The position numbers and the translations under genes are program-made. From Saccharicrinis aurantiacus (lineage in GTDB: Bacteria > Bacteroidota > Bacteroidia > Bacteroidales > Marinilabiliaceae), in the NCBI RefSeq assembly GCF_001660705.2, contig NZ_LYBV02000021.1:97019-161018 (forward strand): a stretch of 64,000 nt of DNA, written 5' to 3'. Positions 25,452 to 33,603 of this stretch are shown piece after piece. Under the pieces are notes generated by a model, which saw nothing but the letters and a program-made list of their open reading frames with translations, was not told the DNA's origin and did no database searches. Position 1 is the stretch's first letter; each line of letters opens with the position of its first letter.

Positions 25452-26540
25452 ATGAACCAAATTAAACTGATCATTATAGCATTAACAATTTCTTTTACAG
25501 CAAGTAGTCAAACAGCACATGTTAACTATTTAAAAGAAAACAGTAATGAACCCTCTGCGTATTTGAATCATCTATTTAGTCAGAATGATTTGGTGTTTTT
25601 ATGCGAACGAATGCATACTGAAATGACTCAGTATGATTTTGTACAAGAAATTATATCAACAGACTGGTTTATCAAAAACGTTGGTTTTGTTATAACAGAG
25701 ATGTGTACACGAACAATTCAGGATAAGCTTGATAGTCTTCTGTTATCAGAAGACTTACCAAGCGAAGACTTACAGAATGCCCTAATAAGCATATGTCGAA
25801 ACAATTCAGTACATACTTTATGGAGTAATTCTAGCTTTTACAATTTTGTAAAACACATTTACGAATTAAATCAAAAGTTAGAAGGTGATGACAAGGTTCG
25901 TTTAATTGGTGCCGATATCAGTTATTCTTGGGATTCAATAAAAAGTAAAAATGATGCCAAAATTGCCATTCAGCCTAATAGAGATACAGAAATGGGGCAA
26001 TTTATTGTAGACTGGTATAACAATGATTCTACCCGGAAGGCATTAGTAATTATGAATACAAGGCATGCGTATTTTTCAAAGTACTCTGCTGCAAAATATA
26101 CAAAATGGAAGTTGCCGCACACTACAACTAATGTTTACTTAAATGAGTGTTCAATGTCAGGAAAGCTTATAAATAAGGGTGTTTGGGACAATTCATTTGA
26201 AACTTTAGGTAATAAGCCGATGGCTTTTAAACTAAAAGGCTCTCCATTTGGTAAAGACCCATTCGATCATTTTTATAACAATAAACAAAAACTAATTTGG
26301 GAAGAGGTATTTGACCATCTCGTATTCTATAATCCTATAGAAGAGATGTACACTTCTACAGGAGTGAGCGGCCTAGTTACAAGTGATTTTGAAGCGGAAT
26401 ACAACAGACGGCATAAATTCAGGTGGTATAGAAAACCTAAAACCTTTTTTCAAAGAAGGCTTAGAAATAGTAAGCATCAAGAGATAAAAATCAAATTATA
26501 TAGAAAATCAGGGAACCGTGTTTACTTACGGAAAGGGTAA
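25452..26540 (+). CDS. Secreted protein distantly like the EreA/ChaN (erythromycin esterase-like) superfamily
   Basis: 362 residues with a signal peptide (MNQIKLIIIALTISFTASSQ). I do not recognise a named family. Motifs spaced as in EreA/ChaN-like proteins are visible: LVFLCERMHTEMTQYDFVQ near 47-65 (like the GExxHGxxE region), VRLIGADISYSW near 150, and ALVIMNTRHAYFSK near 197. In that superfamily such His/Glu residues surround an active site. The C-terminus is strongly basic (FRWYRKPKTFFQRRLRNSK). It starts 90 bases after the GH30 gene in the same direction, so it may ride at the end of the PUL transcript. Its substrate is unknown; an antibiotic esterase role should not be assumed. Confidence 0.55.
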   Translation: MNQIKLIIIALTISFTASSQTAHVNYLKENSNEPSAYLNHLFSQNDLVFLCERMHTEMTQYDFVQEIISTDWFIKNVGFVITEMCTRTIQDKLDSLLLSEDLPSEDLQNALISICRNNSVHTLWSNSSFYNFVKHIYELNQKLEGDDKVRLIGADISYSWDSIKSKNDAKIAIQPNRDTEMGQFIVDWYNNDSTRKALVIMNTRHAYFSKYSAAKYTKWKLPHTTTNVYLNECSMSGKLINKGVWDNSFETLGNKPMAFKLKGSPFGKDPFDHFYNNKQKLIWEEVFDHLVFYNPIEEMYTSTGVSGLVTSDFEAEYNRRHKFRWYRKPKTFFQRRLRNSKHQEIKIKLYRKSGNRVYLRKG

Positions 26541-26644
26541 TGACTGATTGAATGATAGCAGGGCATAACAATGTATCATAAGTAATGCGTTAAAAGTATT
26601 ATTATAAACGATATAGTAGTTAATAAATGACGGTGTAAGCTGAT

Positions 26645-26669
26645 AGTTTGGAGGGGAAACCTCCAGCTA
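26645..26669. other. Stable hairpin before the 110-residue hypothetical gene
   Basis: TGGAGG (26649-26654), loop GGAAA, CCTCCA (26660-26665), extended by TAG/CTA with a one-base bulge on each side. Wider pairing of CGGTG (about 26632) with CACCG (about 26681) would enclose it. No known riboswitch or attachment site was recognised. Confidence 0.4.
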
Positions 26670-26725
26670 CTCATTCTCTCACCGATATGTGCACTTTATT
26701 CTATGAAAAACTTAAATCTAAAATA

Positions 26726-27058
26726 ATGGAAAGAAATACATTAGTAGGAAGTGATAGAGGTGGAGGTGAGCAATATTTATCTAATTCTGGAGCAAGTCTT
26801 AGTTCAGAAGATTTAATAGCTGTAGGTTTTAAAGAACAGCATCATTTTATTGCACGCAATGCCGTAATTTTTAAACTATCGCGAAATAGGCATTTGTGTT
26901 TGGCCAATATTGGTACTATTGAAGAAGAACTCTGGCTTTGCGAATCTGACCATCAGAATGACAAAAAGATTATTGATATGGTTAGCCTCCATAATTATAA
27001 ATATAACGGATATATAGATATTCAGAAAGTAAAAGGAATCTTAAGTCTAGTAGACTAA
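26726..27058 (+). CDS. Hypothetical protein, about 110 residues
   Basis: From the ATG at 26726 the product starts MERNTLVGSDRGGG and has 110 residues; an in-frame ATG at 26690 adds 12 residues, and a TTG at 26648 lies within the hairpin and is unlikely. No signal peptide and no transmembrane segment, so a cytoplasmic protein. Its C-terminal part (LHNYKYNGYIDIQKVKGILSLV) is of a type seen in small uncharacterised Bacteroidota proteins of mobile or phage-flanked regions; that is a recollection, not proof. It has an ordinary, compact composition with no low complexity. It lies directly before the left tRNA-Gln gene. Confidence 0.55.
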   Translation: MERNTLVGSDRGGGEQYLSNSGASLSSEDLIAVGFKEQHHFIARNAVIFKLSRNRHLCLANIGTIEEELWLCESDHQNDKKIIDMVSLHNYKYNGYIDIQKVKGILSLVD

Positions 27059-27122
27059 AGGTTTAAAGTAGCGAGACATTATATCGTTAACAAGGTGTAC
27101 TAATATTGCTAAGTATGGCCAT

Positions 27123-27154
27123 AAAAAAAGCCCGATATCAATTTGATATCGGGC
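27123..27154 (-). terminator. Terminator of the left tRNA-Gln gene
   Basis: Perfect 11-bp stem GCCCGATATCA (27130-27140) / TGATATCGGGC (27144-27154); read on the - strand it is followed by seven T's. It is placed directly after the tRNA. Confidence 0.85.
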
Positions 27155-27162
27155 TTCTTCTG

Positions 27163-27235
27163 TTGTCCCACTAGGGCTCGAACCTAGACTCTTCTGTACC
27201 AAAAACAGACGTGTTGCCAGTTACACCATGGGACA
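27163..27235 (-). tRNA. tRNA-Gln (anticodon TTG), left copy
   Basis: Folds as a complete cloverleaf on the - strand: acceptor TGTCCCA/TGGGACA, D stem GTGT/ACAC, anticodon stem TCTGT/ACAGA with loop TTTTGGT (anticodon TTG), T stem CTAGG/CCTAG, 73 bases with the discriminator A; CCA is not encoded. It differs from the right copy (36211-36283) at 5 positions, one change in the D loop, a compensated T-stem pair and two T-loop bases. Confidence 0.96.
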
Positions 27236-27263
27236 ATCCTAGTCTTTCTCTGTGAAAGCGATG

Positions 27264-27294
27264 CAAAAGTAATTTATTTTTTAAAACTGACAAA
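27264..27294 (-). promoter_or_regulatory. Promoter of the left tRNA-Gln gene
   Basis: On the - strand: TTTG (27294-27291), 19 bases, then TACTTTTG (27271-27264), the Bacteroidota -33/-7 consensus. The -7 element is 29 bases before the tRNA 5' end. The same arrangement with the same spacing is found at the second tRNA-Gln. Confidence 0.75.
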
Positions 27295-27550
27295 ATAAAA
27301 TACTCAGATTTTCAATCTTTTTTCATATTTATCAGATGTAGGCATATTAGTATATTGTATTGCAGTGATTTAGGTTTTGTGTCTTTAATTTCTCTAACTT
27401 TAATAGTCAAAAACTACGTGATACACCTAATTATTAGATATCAGTTAGACACCAATATATTTTATGGCTTAATATATCACCTTTGTTAAGTCTCTTAATT
27501 GAGTGTATTCAGGATAATTAAGAACTGTGTTTAAATTTAAAATATACGAT
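27295..27550. other. Intergenic stretch upstream of the first sulfatase
   Basis: AT-rich, no gene seen. It should hold the promoter of the first sulfatase; I found no convincing TTTG/TAnnTTTG pair. Confidence 0.6.
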
Positions 27551-29917
27551 ATGAAAACGAAGCTATCATTAATAACAACATTAATTCTGTCCTTTATGGG
27601 AGTAATTAATGTTATAGCGCAAGAGGTTTTGCCCTTTGCGCCTATACCATCGGCATCAGTAGCCGGAAGAACGCTTGGAGAATCCAGTCATCAGAAGCGA
27701 AGTGTACCCAAGCACCTGCCTGATGATGCTCCCAATATTATTATCGTTTTATTGGATGATGTTGCGCCTGGGCAAGCAGGTGCTTACGGCGGAGAGATTA
27801 ATACACCGACGCTTGAAAAAATTGCCAACGAAGGTATTAGTTACAATCGCTTTCACTCTACGGCTATGTGTTCACCAACTCGTTCAGCTTTGCTTACCGG
27901 ACGTAATCATCATAGAGTAGGCAATGGCGTTATTTCTGAATATGCCAATGATTGGGATGGCTATTCAGGTGTTATTCCTCAAAGCAGTGCTACAGTAGCT
28001 GAGGTGCTTAGGCAATATGGTTATGCTACTTCTGCTTTTGGGAAATGGCATAATACACATCCTTCTGAAACCAGTGAAATGGGTCCTTACGATCGATGGC
28101 CAACAGGCTATGGTTTCGAGCATTTTTACGGATTCTTAGGAGGGGAGGCTTCGCAATATGAGCCAACATTAGTAGAGAATACCAATTTAGTTGATCAAAG
28201 TAAAATTCATCGCGAGGGTTATCATTTAAGTGAAGATTTGGCTGATCAAGCTATTGATTGGTTGCATAAACACAAATCACTTCAGCCAGAAAAACCGTTC
28301 CTCCTATATTGGTCTAGTGGAGCAGCGCATGGTCCGCATCATGTTACTAAAGAATGGGCAGATAAATATAAGGGTCAGTTCGATGATGGTTGGGATGAGT
28401 ATCGCAAGCGTGTATACGAAAGAGCTAAGAAAATGGGGTGGATTCCGGAGAATACACAATTAACCCCACGCCCAGAATCTATGCCTGCATGGGGGGATAT
28501 ACCTGAAGACGAAAAGGCTTTTCAAATTAGGTTGATGGAAGTTTACGCTGGGTTTATAGAGCACGTTGATGTGCAAGTAGGGCGCATGATTGATGAGGTT
28601 GACGAATTGGGATATAAGGACAATACCATTGTGTTTTATATCTGGGGTGATAATGGAGCTTCAGCAGAAGGGCAGAATGGAACCATATCTGAATTGTTGG
28701 CGCAAAACACCATAAAAACCACAACTAAACAACAAATTGAAGCACTTGAGAAAATTGGAGGTTTAGATGAAATAGGCGGACCAAAAGTGGAGAATATGCA
28801 ACACGCCGCTTGGGCATGGGCAGGAAGTTCTCCTTATAAAGCCACAAAATTAGTAGCATCGCACTTTGGAGGCACACGTCAGCCTATGGCAGTAAGGTGG
28901 CCTAAAAAAATTAAGGCAGATGCAACACCTCGTGCGCAATTTCATCATGTAAATGATATAGCACCCACTATCTACGATATATTAGATATTACACCACCAC
29001 GTGTTGTAAGCGGTATAGAACAAGATCCGATCGATGGTACAAGTATGGCATATACTTTTGATGATGCCGAAGCTGAAGGCACTAAGAAAACCCAGTATTT
29101 TGAGATTATGGGGAGTCGTGGCATCTATCACGATGGTTGGTATGCCTGCACCTTTGGGCCTCGTATCCCTTGGGTACCTGGATTACCAGAAGGATTCAAT
29201 ACTTGGACACCTGATAACGATACATGGGAGTTGTATAATTTGGATGAAGATTGGTCGCAAGCAAACGATTTAGCAAAGAAGCATCCTGAAAAGTTACAGC
29301 AGATGAAGGATATATTTTTAATGGAAGCAACCAAAAATAAAGTTTTACCTATTGGTGGTTCCTTTTGGTCAACAGCGGCTATGCATCCTGAAGATGCTCC
29401 TATGAAACCCACTACAGAATGGAATTTCCCTAGTCCAATAACACGTATTCCTGAAGCCAATGCACCACGTATAGGTAACACTAATAATTCGGTTGTAATT
29501 AACGCCGAAGTCACTGAAAAAACCAATGGTGTGTTATATGCTTTAGGTCCTCATGCAGGGGGTATTAGTATGTTTGTTGAGAATGGTTATTTAAATTATG
29601 AGTACAATTTGTTTTTAATGGAGCGTACTAAAATTAGAGCCAAGAAGCGTTTGCCTAAAGGGAACGTAAAAATAGAAGTAATCTCTCGCATGGAAGAGAA
29701 TAAAATGTTTGCACCACTTATGGTTACCATAAAAGTGAATGGCGAGGTGTATGCCACGGGCAAAGTGCCTAAAACAGCTCCCTCAATGTTTTCATTTAAC
29801 GATGGTTTCGATATCGGCACCGATCTAGGTTCTCCGGTTGCAGAATCATATTATGATAAAGCACCATTTGAGTTTGATGGAGAAATAAATACTGTAGTCA
29901 TAAAATATATTGATTAA
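27551..29917 (+). CDS. Type I arylsulfatase (AtsA-like, formylglycine-dependent), secreted
   Basis: 788 residues from the ATG at 27551, which gives the signal peptide MKTKLSLITTLILSFMGVINVIAQ; the GTG at 27527 would only add eight residues. The sulfatase domain starts at NIIIVLLDDVAPGQAG (metal-binding Asp-Asp about 69-70) and contains CSPTRSALLTGRN with Cys about 107, the residue turned into formylglycine. WGDNGA (about 345) gives further metal ligands. The C-terminal beta region (NGVLYALGPHAGGISMFVENG ... DIGTDLGSPV) is typical of the long AtsA-like S1_4 group, about 780 residues. It would remove sulfate esters from a periplasmic or surface substrate. Maturation needs FGE or anSME, not in this window. 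Its paralogue follows. Confidence 0.94.
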   Translation: MKTKLSLITTLILSFMGVINVIAQEVLPFAPIPSASVAGRTLGESSHQKRSVPKHLPDDAPNIIIVLLDDVAPGQAGAYGGEINTPTLEKIANEGISYNRFHSTAMCSPTRSALLTGRNHHRVGNGVISEYANDWDGYSGVIPQSSATVAEVLRQYGYATSAFGKWHNTHPSETSEMGPYDRWPTGYGFEHFYGFLGGEASQYEPTLVENTNLVDQSKIHREGYHLSEDLADQAIDWLHKHKSLQPEKPFLLYWSSGAAHGPHHVTKEWADKYKGQFDDGWDEYRKRVYERAKKMGWIPENTQLTPRPESMPAWGDIPEDEKAFQIRLMEVYAGFIEHVDVQVGRMIDEVDELGYKDNTIVFYIWGDNGASAEGQNGTISELLAQNTIKTTTKQQIEALEKIGGLDEIGGPKVENMQHAAWAWAGSSPYKATKLVASHFGGTRQPMAVRWPKKIKADATPRAQFHHVNDIAPTIYDILDITPPRVVSGIEQDPIDGTSMAYTFDDAEAEGTKKTQYFEIMGSRGIYHDGWYACTFGPRIPWVPGLPEGFNTWTPDNDTWELYNLDEDWSQANDLAKKHPEKLQQMKDIFLMEATKNKVLPIGGSFWSTAAMHPEDAPMKPTTEWNFPSPITRIPEANAPRIGNTNNSVVINAEVTEKTNGVLYALGPHAGGISMFVENGYLNYEYNLFLMERTKIRAKKRLPKGNVKIEVISRMEENKMFAPLMVTIKVNGEVYATGKVPKTAPSMFSFNDGFDIGTDLGSPVAESYYDKAPFEFDGEINTVVIKYID

Positions 29918-29960
29918 GTGTAATTGTGTATTGTAGTAGCTAATCTATACCCTTATCTTT

Positions 29961-30003
29961 AACCTCCTTTGGTGCTTCTTTAAGTACTAGAGGAGGTTTT
30001 TAT
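29961..30003 (+). terminator. Terminator between the two sulfatase genes
   Basis: AACCTCC (29961-29967) pairs with GGAGGTT (29992-29998) and is followed by T's. Its loop is large (24 bases). It lies 43 bases after the first sulfatase stop, suggesting the second sulfatase has its own promoter. Confidence 0.6.
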
Positions 30004-30146
30004 TTACCCAAGAACTAGGTGGAACACCTATATTTTTAAACTAGGGGTTCAGCAAATAAAAAGGCGGTACTGGTACCCTATTTTTGTTAAAGGAAAATAG
30101 TTCCGTTTTAATTTTTGAGTTATTAACAAGTATAAAATAAATAGCT

Positions 30147-32480
30147 ATGCGTAAATTATTAAGCTTCCTATTAATATCCCTGCTAGTCTCATGTACGATG
30201 CCGGATGAGGAAAAATCAAAAAAGGAAGGTAGTATTCTACCAATAGGGTGGCCAGAGTTTAGTGGGAAGATTGGTAAAACCTTTGAGGACTCGGATGAAG
30301 ATTACCCGCAGCCCCTTGAGGCGCCCGAAGAATCGCCCAATATCCTAATGGTTATTTTAGATGATGTTGGTTTTGGACAACCCAGCACCTTAGGCGGCCC
30401 CATAGATATGCCTGAGCTTGATAAGCTGGCAGAAGAAGGGCTATTATATAATAAGTTTCATACAACAGGGGTATGTAGCCCAACACGAGCTGCACTTTTA
30501 ACAGGTAGAAACCATCACCAATTAGGTTTCGGAACCATCTCTGAAATGTCTACAGGTTTTCCGGGCTATAATAGTATTTGGGATAAGGATGCTGCTAGTG
30601 TTGCCGAGGTATTAAAGCAAAACGGATACAATACAGCCGCATGGGGTAAGTGGCACAACACGCCCGATTGGGAAACCAACCAAACAGGTCCTTTTGATCG
30701 ATGGCCAACAGGTTTAGGTTTCGAATATTTTTATGGTTTTATGGGCGGCGAAACCAGCCAGTACGAACCTCAATTGTTTAAAAATACTTTGCCAACAGAA
30801 CCTACTTTAAAGCCCGAAGATGGTTATCATCTTACAGAAGACTTATCTAAAGATGCTACGCAATGGATACGTCAGCAAAAATCTTTGAATCCCGATAAGC
30901 CTTACTTTGCTTATTTCTCAACAGGAGCCATACATGCGCCAATTCATGTGCAAAAAGAATGGATTAAGAAATTTGAAGGCAAGTTTGATGAAGGATGGGA
31001 TGTACTAAGAGAGCATACCATTGCGCGTCAGAAAAAAATGGGCATCATTCCACAAGATACCAAGTTAACAGAACGACCTGATGCGATTCCTTCATGGGAT
31101 GAGCAAACGCCGGAGGCAAAGAAATTATTTGCACGACAAATGGAAGTAGTAGCTGGTTATTTAGCACATACCGATCATTACGTAGGCCAATTAATTGAGG
31201 CTGCTAAAAATGTGCCGGGCGGAGAAAATACCATGATCATATATGTTGTGGGAGATAATGGGGCTAGTGGCGAAGGAACGCCAATGGGAACCATTAATAA
31301 TATGATGGTGCAGAATGGTTTCCCTGATAATTTAGAAGATCAGTTAAAAGTGATGGACGAATTGGGAGGTAAAGATTTCGAAAACCATTATGCAGTGCCA
31401 TGGTCGTGGGCAGGCTCAACGCCATTTCAATGGATGAAACGTGTACCTTCACATTTTGGCGGCACCAGAAACGGATTGGTTATTTCGTGGCCAAAACATA
31501 TAAAGGCTAGTAACGAAAAACGTTCGCAGTTTCACCATGTGGTAGATATTACTCCAACCATATACGAGGCTGCAGGTGTTCAAATTCCAACAGAAGTAAA
31601 CGGGGTAAAGCAGGCGCCAATGGCAGGTGTTAGTATGGCATATACCTTTAATAATTCGCAGGCCAAAGATCAAAGAACAACGCAGTATTTTGAGGTTGGC
31701 GGACATAGAGCTATATATCACGAAGGCTGGGTAGCATCATCTTTTCATGGTGTACCATGGGCATTTACAGGCTCAGTAGGTTTCGATAATGATGTGTGGG
31801 AACTCTATAATGTTGATGAAGATTTCTCACAATCTAATGATTTGGCTGAGCAATATCCCGATAAACTTGAAGAATTAAAGCATATATTCGATATCGAGGC
31901 AAATAAATACGATGTGTATCCGCTTGATGACAGGTATGCCGAGCGCGCTTTAAACCCGCTCCGTCCGTCCATAACGCGCGGCAAAACACATTTTAAATAC
32001 TTCCCCGGAACAGTGCGTATACCAGAGGGAGGAACCCCGCCAGTGTATTCACGTAGTCATACCATAAGCTCAAAAATCAATTATAAAAAAGGCAACCAAG
32101 GAGTACTTGTGGCGGTTGGCGGTAATGTGGCCGGCTATACCATGTACATTAAAAACAATAAGTTGCACTATACTTATAATTTCTTTAACAAATCACGATA
32201 CACCATATCCTCAAGTAGTACCTTGCCAAACGGACCCTTAGAGCTTAAAATGGTATATACCCAAGAGTCAGAAGAGTGGGGTGGCGGAGGATCGGCCAAG
32301 CTATTTGTGAATGGTAAAGAGGTAGGTTCAGGAAACATTGATAAAACTGTTCCAATCAGATTTGCAGTAACAGAAACCACCGATATCGGAATGGATTTAG
32401 GTTCGCCCGTAACATCCGATTACGAAGCTCCTTTTGCCTTCGATGGTGATTTACAATGCGTCCAATACGATTTAGATTAA
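30147..32480 (+). CDS. Type I arylsulfatase lipoprotein (AtsA-like), paralogue of the upstream gene
   Basis: 777 residues. MRKLLSFLLISLLVSC gives a lipobox Cys at 16, so unlike the upstream copy it should be membrane anchored. Sulfatase signatures: NILMVILDDVGFGQPS (Asp 72-73), CSPTRAALLTGRNHHQLG with formylglycine Cys 110, WGKWHNTPDWETN, VVGDNGASGEG, SHFGGTRNGL. The C-terminal extension (GVLVAVGGNVAGYTMYIKNN ... DIGMDLGSPV) matches that of the upstream gene. Two diverged paralogues with different anchoring suggest two substrates or two locations. No glycoside hydrolase or SusCD pair stands next to them, so a scavenging role for sulfate from varied esters is possible. Confidence 0.94.
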   Translation: MRKLLSFLLISLLVSCTMPDEEKSKKEGSILPIGWPEFSGKIGKTFEDSDEDYPQPLEAPEESPNILMVILDDVGFGQPSTLGGPIDMPELDKLAEEGLLYNKFHTTGVCSPTRAALLTGRNHHQLGFGTISEMSTGFPGYNSIWDKDAASVAEVLKQNGYNTAAWGKWHNTPDWETNQTGPFDRWPTGLGFEYFYGFMGGETSQYEPQLFKNTLPTEPTLKPEDGYHLTEDLSKDATQWIRQQKSLNPDKPYFAYFSTGAIHAPIHVQKEWIKKFEGKFDEGWDVLREHTIARQKKMGIIPQDTKLTERPDAIPSWDEQTPEAKKLFARQMEVVAGYLAHTDHYVGQLIEAAKNVPGGENTMIIYVVGDNGASGEGTPMGTINNMMVQNGFPDNLEDQLKVMDELGGKDFENHYAVPWSWAGSTPFQWMKRVPSHFGGTRNGLVISWPKHIKASNEKRSQFHHVVDITPTIYEAAGVQIPTEVNGVKQAPMAGVSMAYTFNNSQAKDQRTTQYFEVGGHRAIYHEGWVASSFHGVPWAFTGSVGFDNDVWELYNVDEDFSQSNDLAEQYPDKLEELKHIFDIEANKYDVYPLDDRYAERALNPLRPSITRGKTHFKYFPGTVRIPEGGTPPVYSRSHTISSKINYKKGNQGVLVAVGGNVAGYTMYIKNNKLHYTYNFFNKSRYTISSSSTLPNGPLELKMVYTQESEEWGGGGSAKLFVNGKEVGSGNIDKTVPIRFAVTETTDIGMDLGSPVTSDYEAPFAFDGDLQCVQYDLD

Positions 32481-32508
32481 GCAAGTAATACAAGAATCAG
32501 CCAAAACG

Positions 32509-32538
32509 AAGAGGTAGCACTAAGCTGCCTCTTTTTTT
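32509..32538 (+). terminator. Rho-independent terminator after the second sulfatase
   Basis: AAGAGGTAGC / GCTGCCTCTT stem with one G-U pair and a 5-base loop, followed by a run of T's, 28 bases after the stop. Confidence 0.85.
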
Positions 32539-32694
32539 TGTATAAAGCCACTATTGTCCTAAATAACATTATGTATTGGGCAAATAGCCCAAAGGTAGGG
32601 CAAAGAAATTCAAGCCTTTTGTAAAGAGGCCTACCTGACGGCGCTTAAATACAAGCCTGCGAAAAAATACATTCCAATAAAAAATATTCTTCAG

Positions 32695-32783
32695 GGGGGG
32701 CTTCCCTTGCAGGTCGGGCTATGCGCTATATCTTTGTTTCGCCAAAAAGGGCTCACAAAGGATGCCGCTGCTATCCCTAAGCC
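32695..32783. repeat. REP-like intergenic element, copy 1
   Basis: More GC-rich than its surroundings. GGTCGGGCT (32712-32720) is followed 49 bases later by GATGCCGCTGCTATCCCT (32761-32778). The copy near 63583 has GGTCGAGCT and, 47 bases later, TATCCGTTGCAATCTCT. Matching blocks at matching distance make a common origin likely. From memory, GGGCGTG...GGTCGGGCT elements are scattered between genes in many Bacteroidota genomes. Confidence 0.55.
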
Positions 32784-32935
32784 AAAACTACAAACTCAAT
32801 ATAAATCTGTTTAATACTGACTACTCACAGTGTAATATGTTAAATAAAGGAGTGCCTTTTTTTTGGCTTCTACATCTATTATTTTTTAAAGGTTTAAGGA
32901 AGTGGAAAAACGTATAGCATGACCTTAAAAAAAAA

Positions 32936-33016
32936 CACGTGTCTTTTTTAAAAAATCACACGTGTTTTTGGTAAAAATGTAGTGTCTTTTTATCTAAAAT
33001 ATAGTGTCTTTTTTTT
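32936..33016. repeat. Four-copy GTGTC(T-tract) array with about 22-bp pitch
   Basis: Core GTGT starts at 32939, 32962, 32982 and 33004 (intervals 23, 20, 22). Copies one, three and four read (C/A)GTGTCTTTTT; copy two lies inside CACACGTGT and is best read on the other strand. ACACGTGTCTTTTTT and AAAAAATCACACGTGT form a near-perfect inverted repeat. Spacing and orientation order match the CATAGGTA array at 5648-5726, while the core sequence is different. Confidence 0.7.
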
Positions 33017-33299
33017 GAGCGCTAAGCAAAGTGTGAAAGTCAGATGTCAATTCATTTATTAATAGGTAGTTGTGGCTTTGTTTGTAACGGGGTAAATGCA
33101 TTAATTCAATCCATTAATTAAGCCTTGGGTTTTATCATTTACAAACAATAAACCTAGCTCATTAGAGCTGATTTTTTGGCGAATTCGACTCTGCTTAAAT
33201 TAACATAATTAATGTATATAAACAACAAATCCCCCCACCAAACGATGAGAGGAAATGTAAATTCAGATACTATCCTAAAATATCAGAATGCTTCTTTTT

Positions 33300-33476
33300 T
33301 TAGAAAGGGCTAACTGTTGGGTTTTCCGGAAGTGGCTGTTCAGCCGTTGGAGGAAGTGGTTGAATTTTCTCAGGCACTTCTGGTGTTACTTCTTCTTCAT
33401 CTTTGTTGCACGATGCTAAACTCATTGCACCAATCATGGCAACTACTGCAAATAAAAATTTTAAATTCTTCATCAT
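33300..33476 (-). CDS. Small acidic/proline-rich lipoprotein, 58 residues
   Basis: An uncalled small gene. On the - strand two ATGs (33476 and 33473) open a frame ending in TAA at 33300-33302. The product is MMKNLKFLFAVVAMIGAMSL followed by ASC, a clear lipoprotein signal with lipobox LASC (Cys 23), then NKDEEEVTPEVPEKIQ and a Pro-rich tail with two related units, QPLPPTAE and QPLPENPT. The signal plus lipobox makes chance unlikely. Start-proximal codons are AT-rich like neighbouring lipoproteins. It lies 127 bases downstream of the response regulator in the same direction, so it may be co-transcribed or be a target. Function unknown. The + strand frame over the same bases has no export signal and is its shadow. 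Confidence 0.72.
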   Translation of the reverse strand: MMKNLKFLFAVVAMIGAMSLASCNKDEEEVTPEVPEKIQPLPPTAEQPLPENPTVSPF

Positions 33477-33603
33477 TCAATTCTTTAATGGATAATTACT
33501 TAAATATTACCCTACAAAGATGAAGCAATCTGCAGTCAACTCATTTGGTGATATACTAATATCAAGAAAATAGGTGTATCCCTTATTTATAAGTATGCCA
33601 ATG

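Larger units (their letters stand above)
32481..33299. other. Long intergenic region with a REP-like element and a periodic array
   Basis: No gene is supported in these 819 bases. It holds the sulfatase terminator, a small hairpin TTGGGC-AAATA-GCCCAA at about 32577-32593, a REP-like element (about 32695-32783) and the GTGTC array (32936-33016). The rest is AT-rich with no clear signal. Confidence 0.7.

Noticed and set aside
25452..26540. Macrolide resistance esterase
   Set aside because: Only distant superfamily motifs are present and the key residues differ; the context is polysaccharide use.
26545..26640. attC-like recombination site
   Set aside because: CATAACAATG ... GCGTTAAAAG recalls integron attC ends, but core sites and the paired R'/L' boxes cannot be aligned, and no integrase is present.
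33317..33523. 68-residue protein on the + strand
   Set aside because: It covers the 58-residue lipoprotein on the - strand and has no signal, motif or start context; the - strand frame has a perfect lipoprotein signal.
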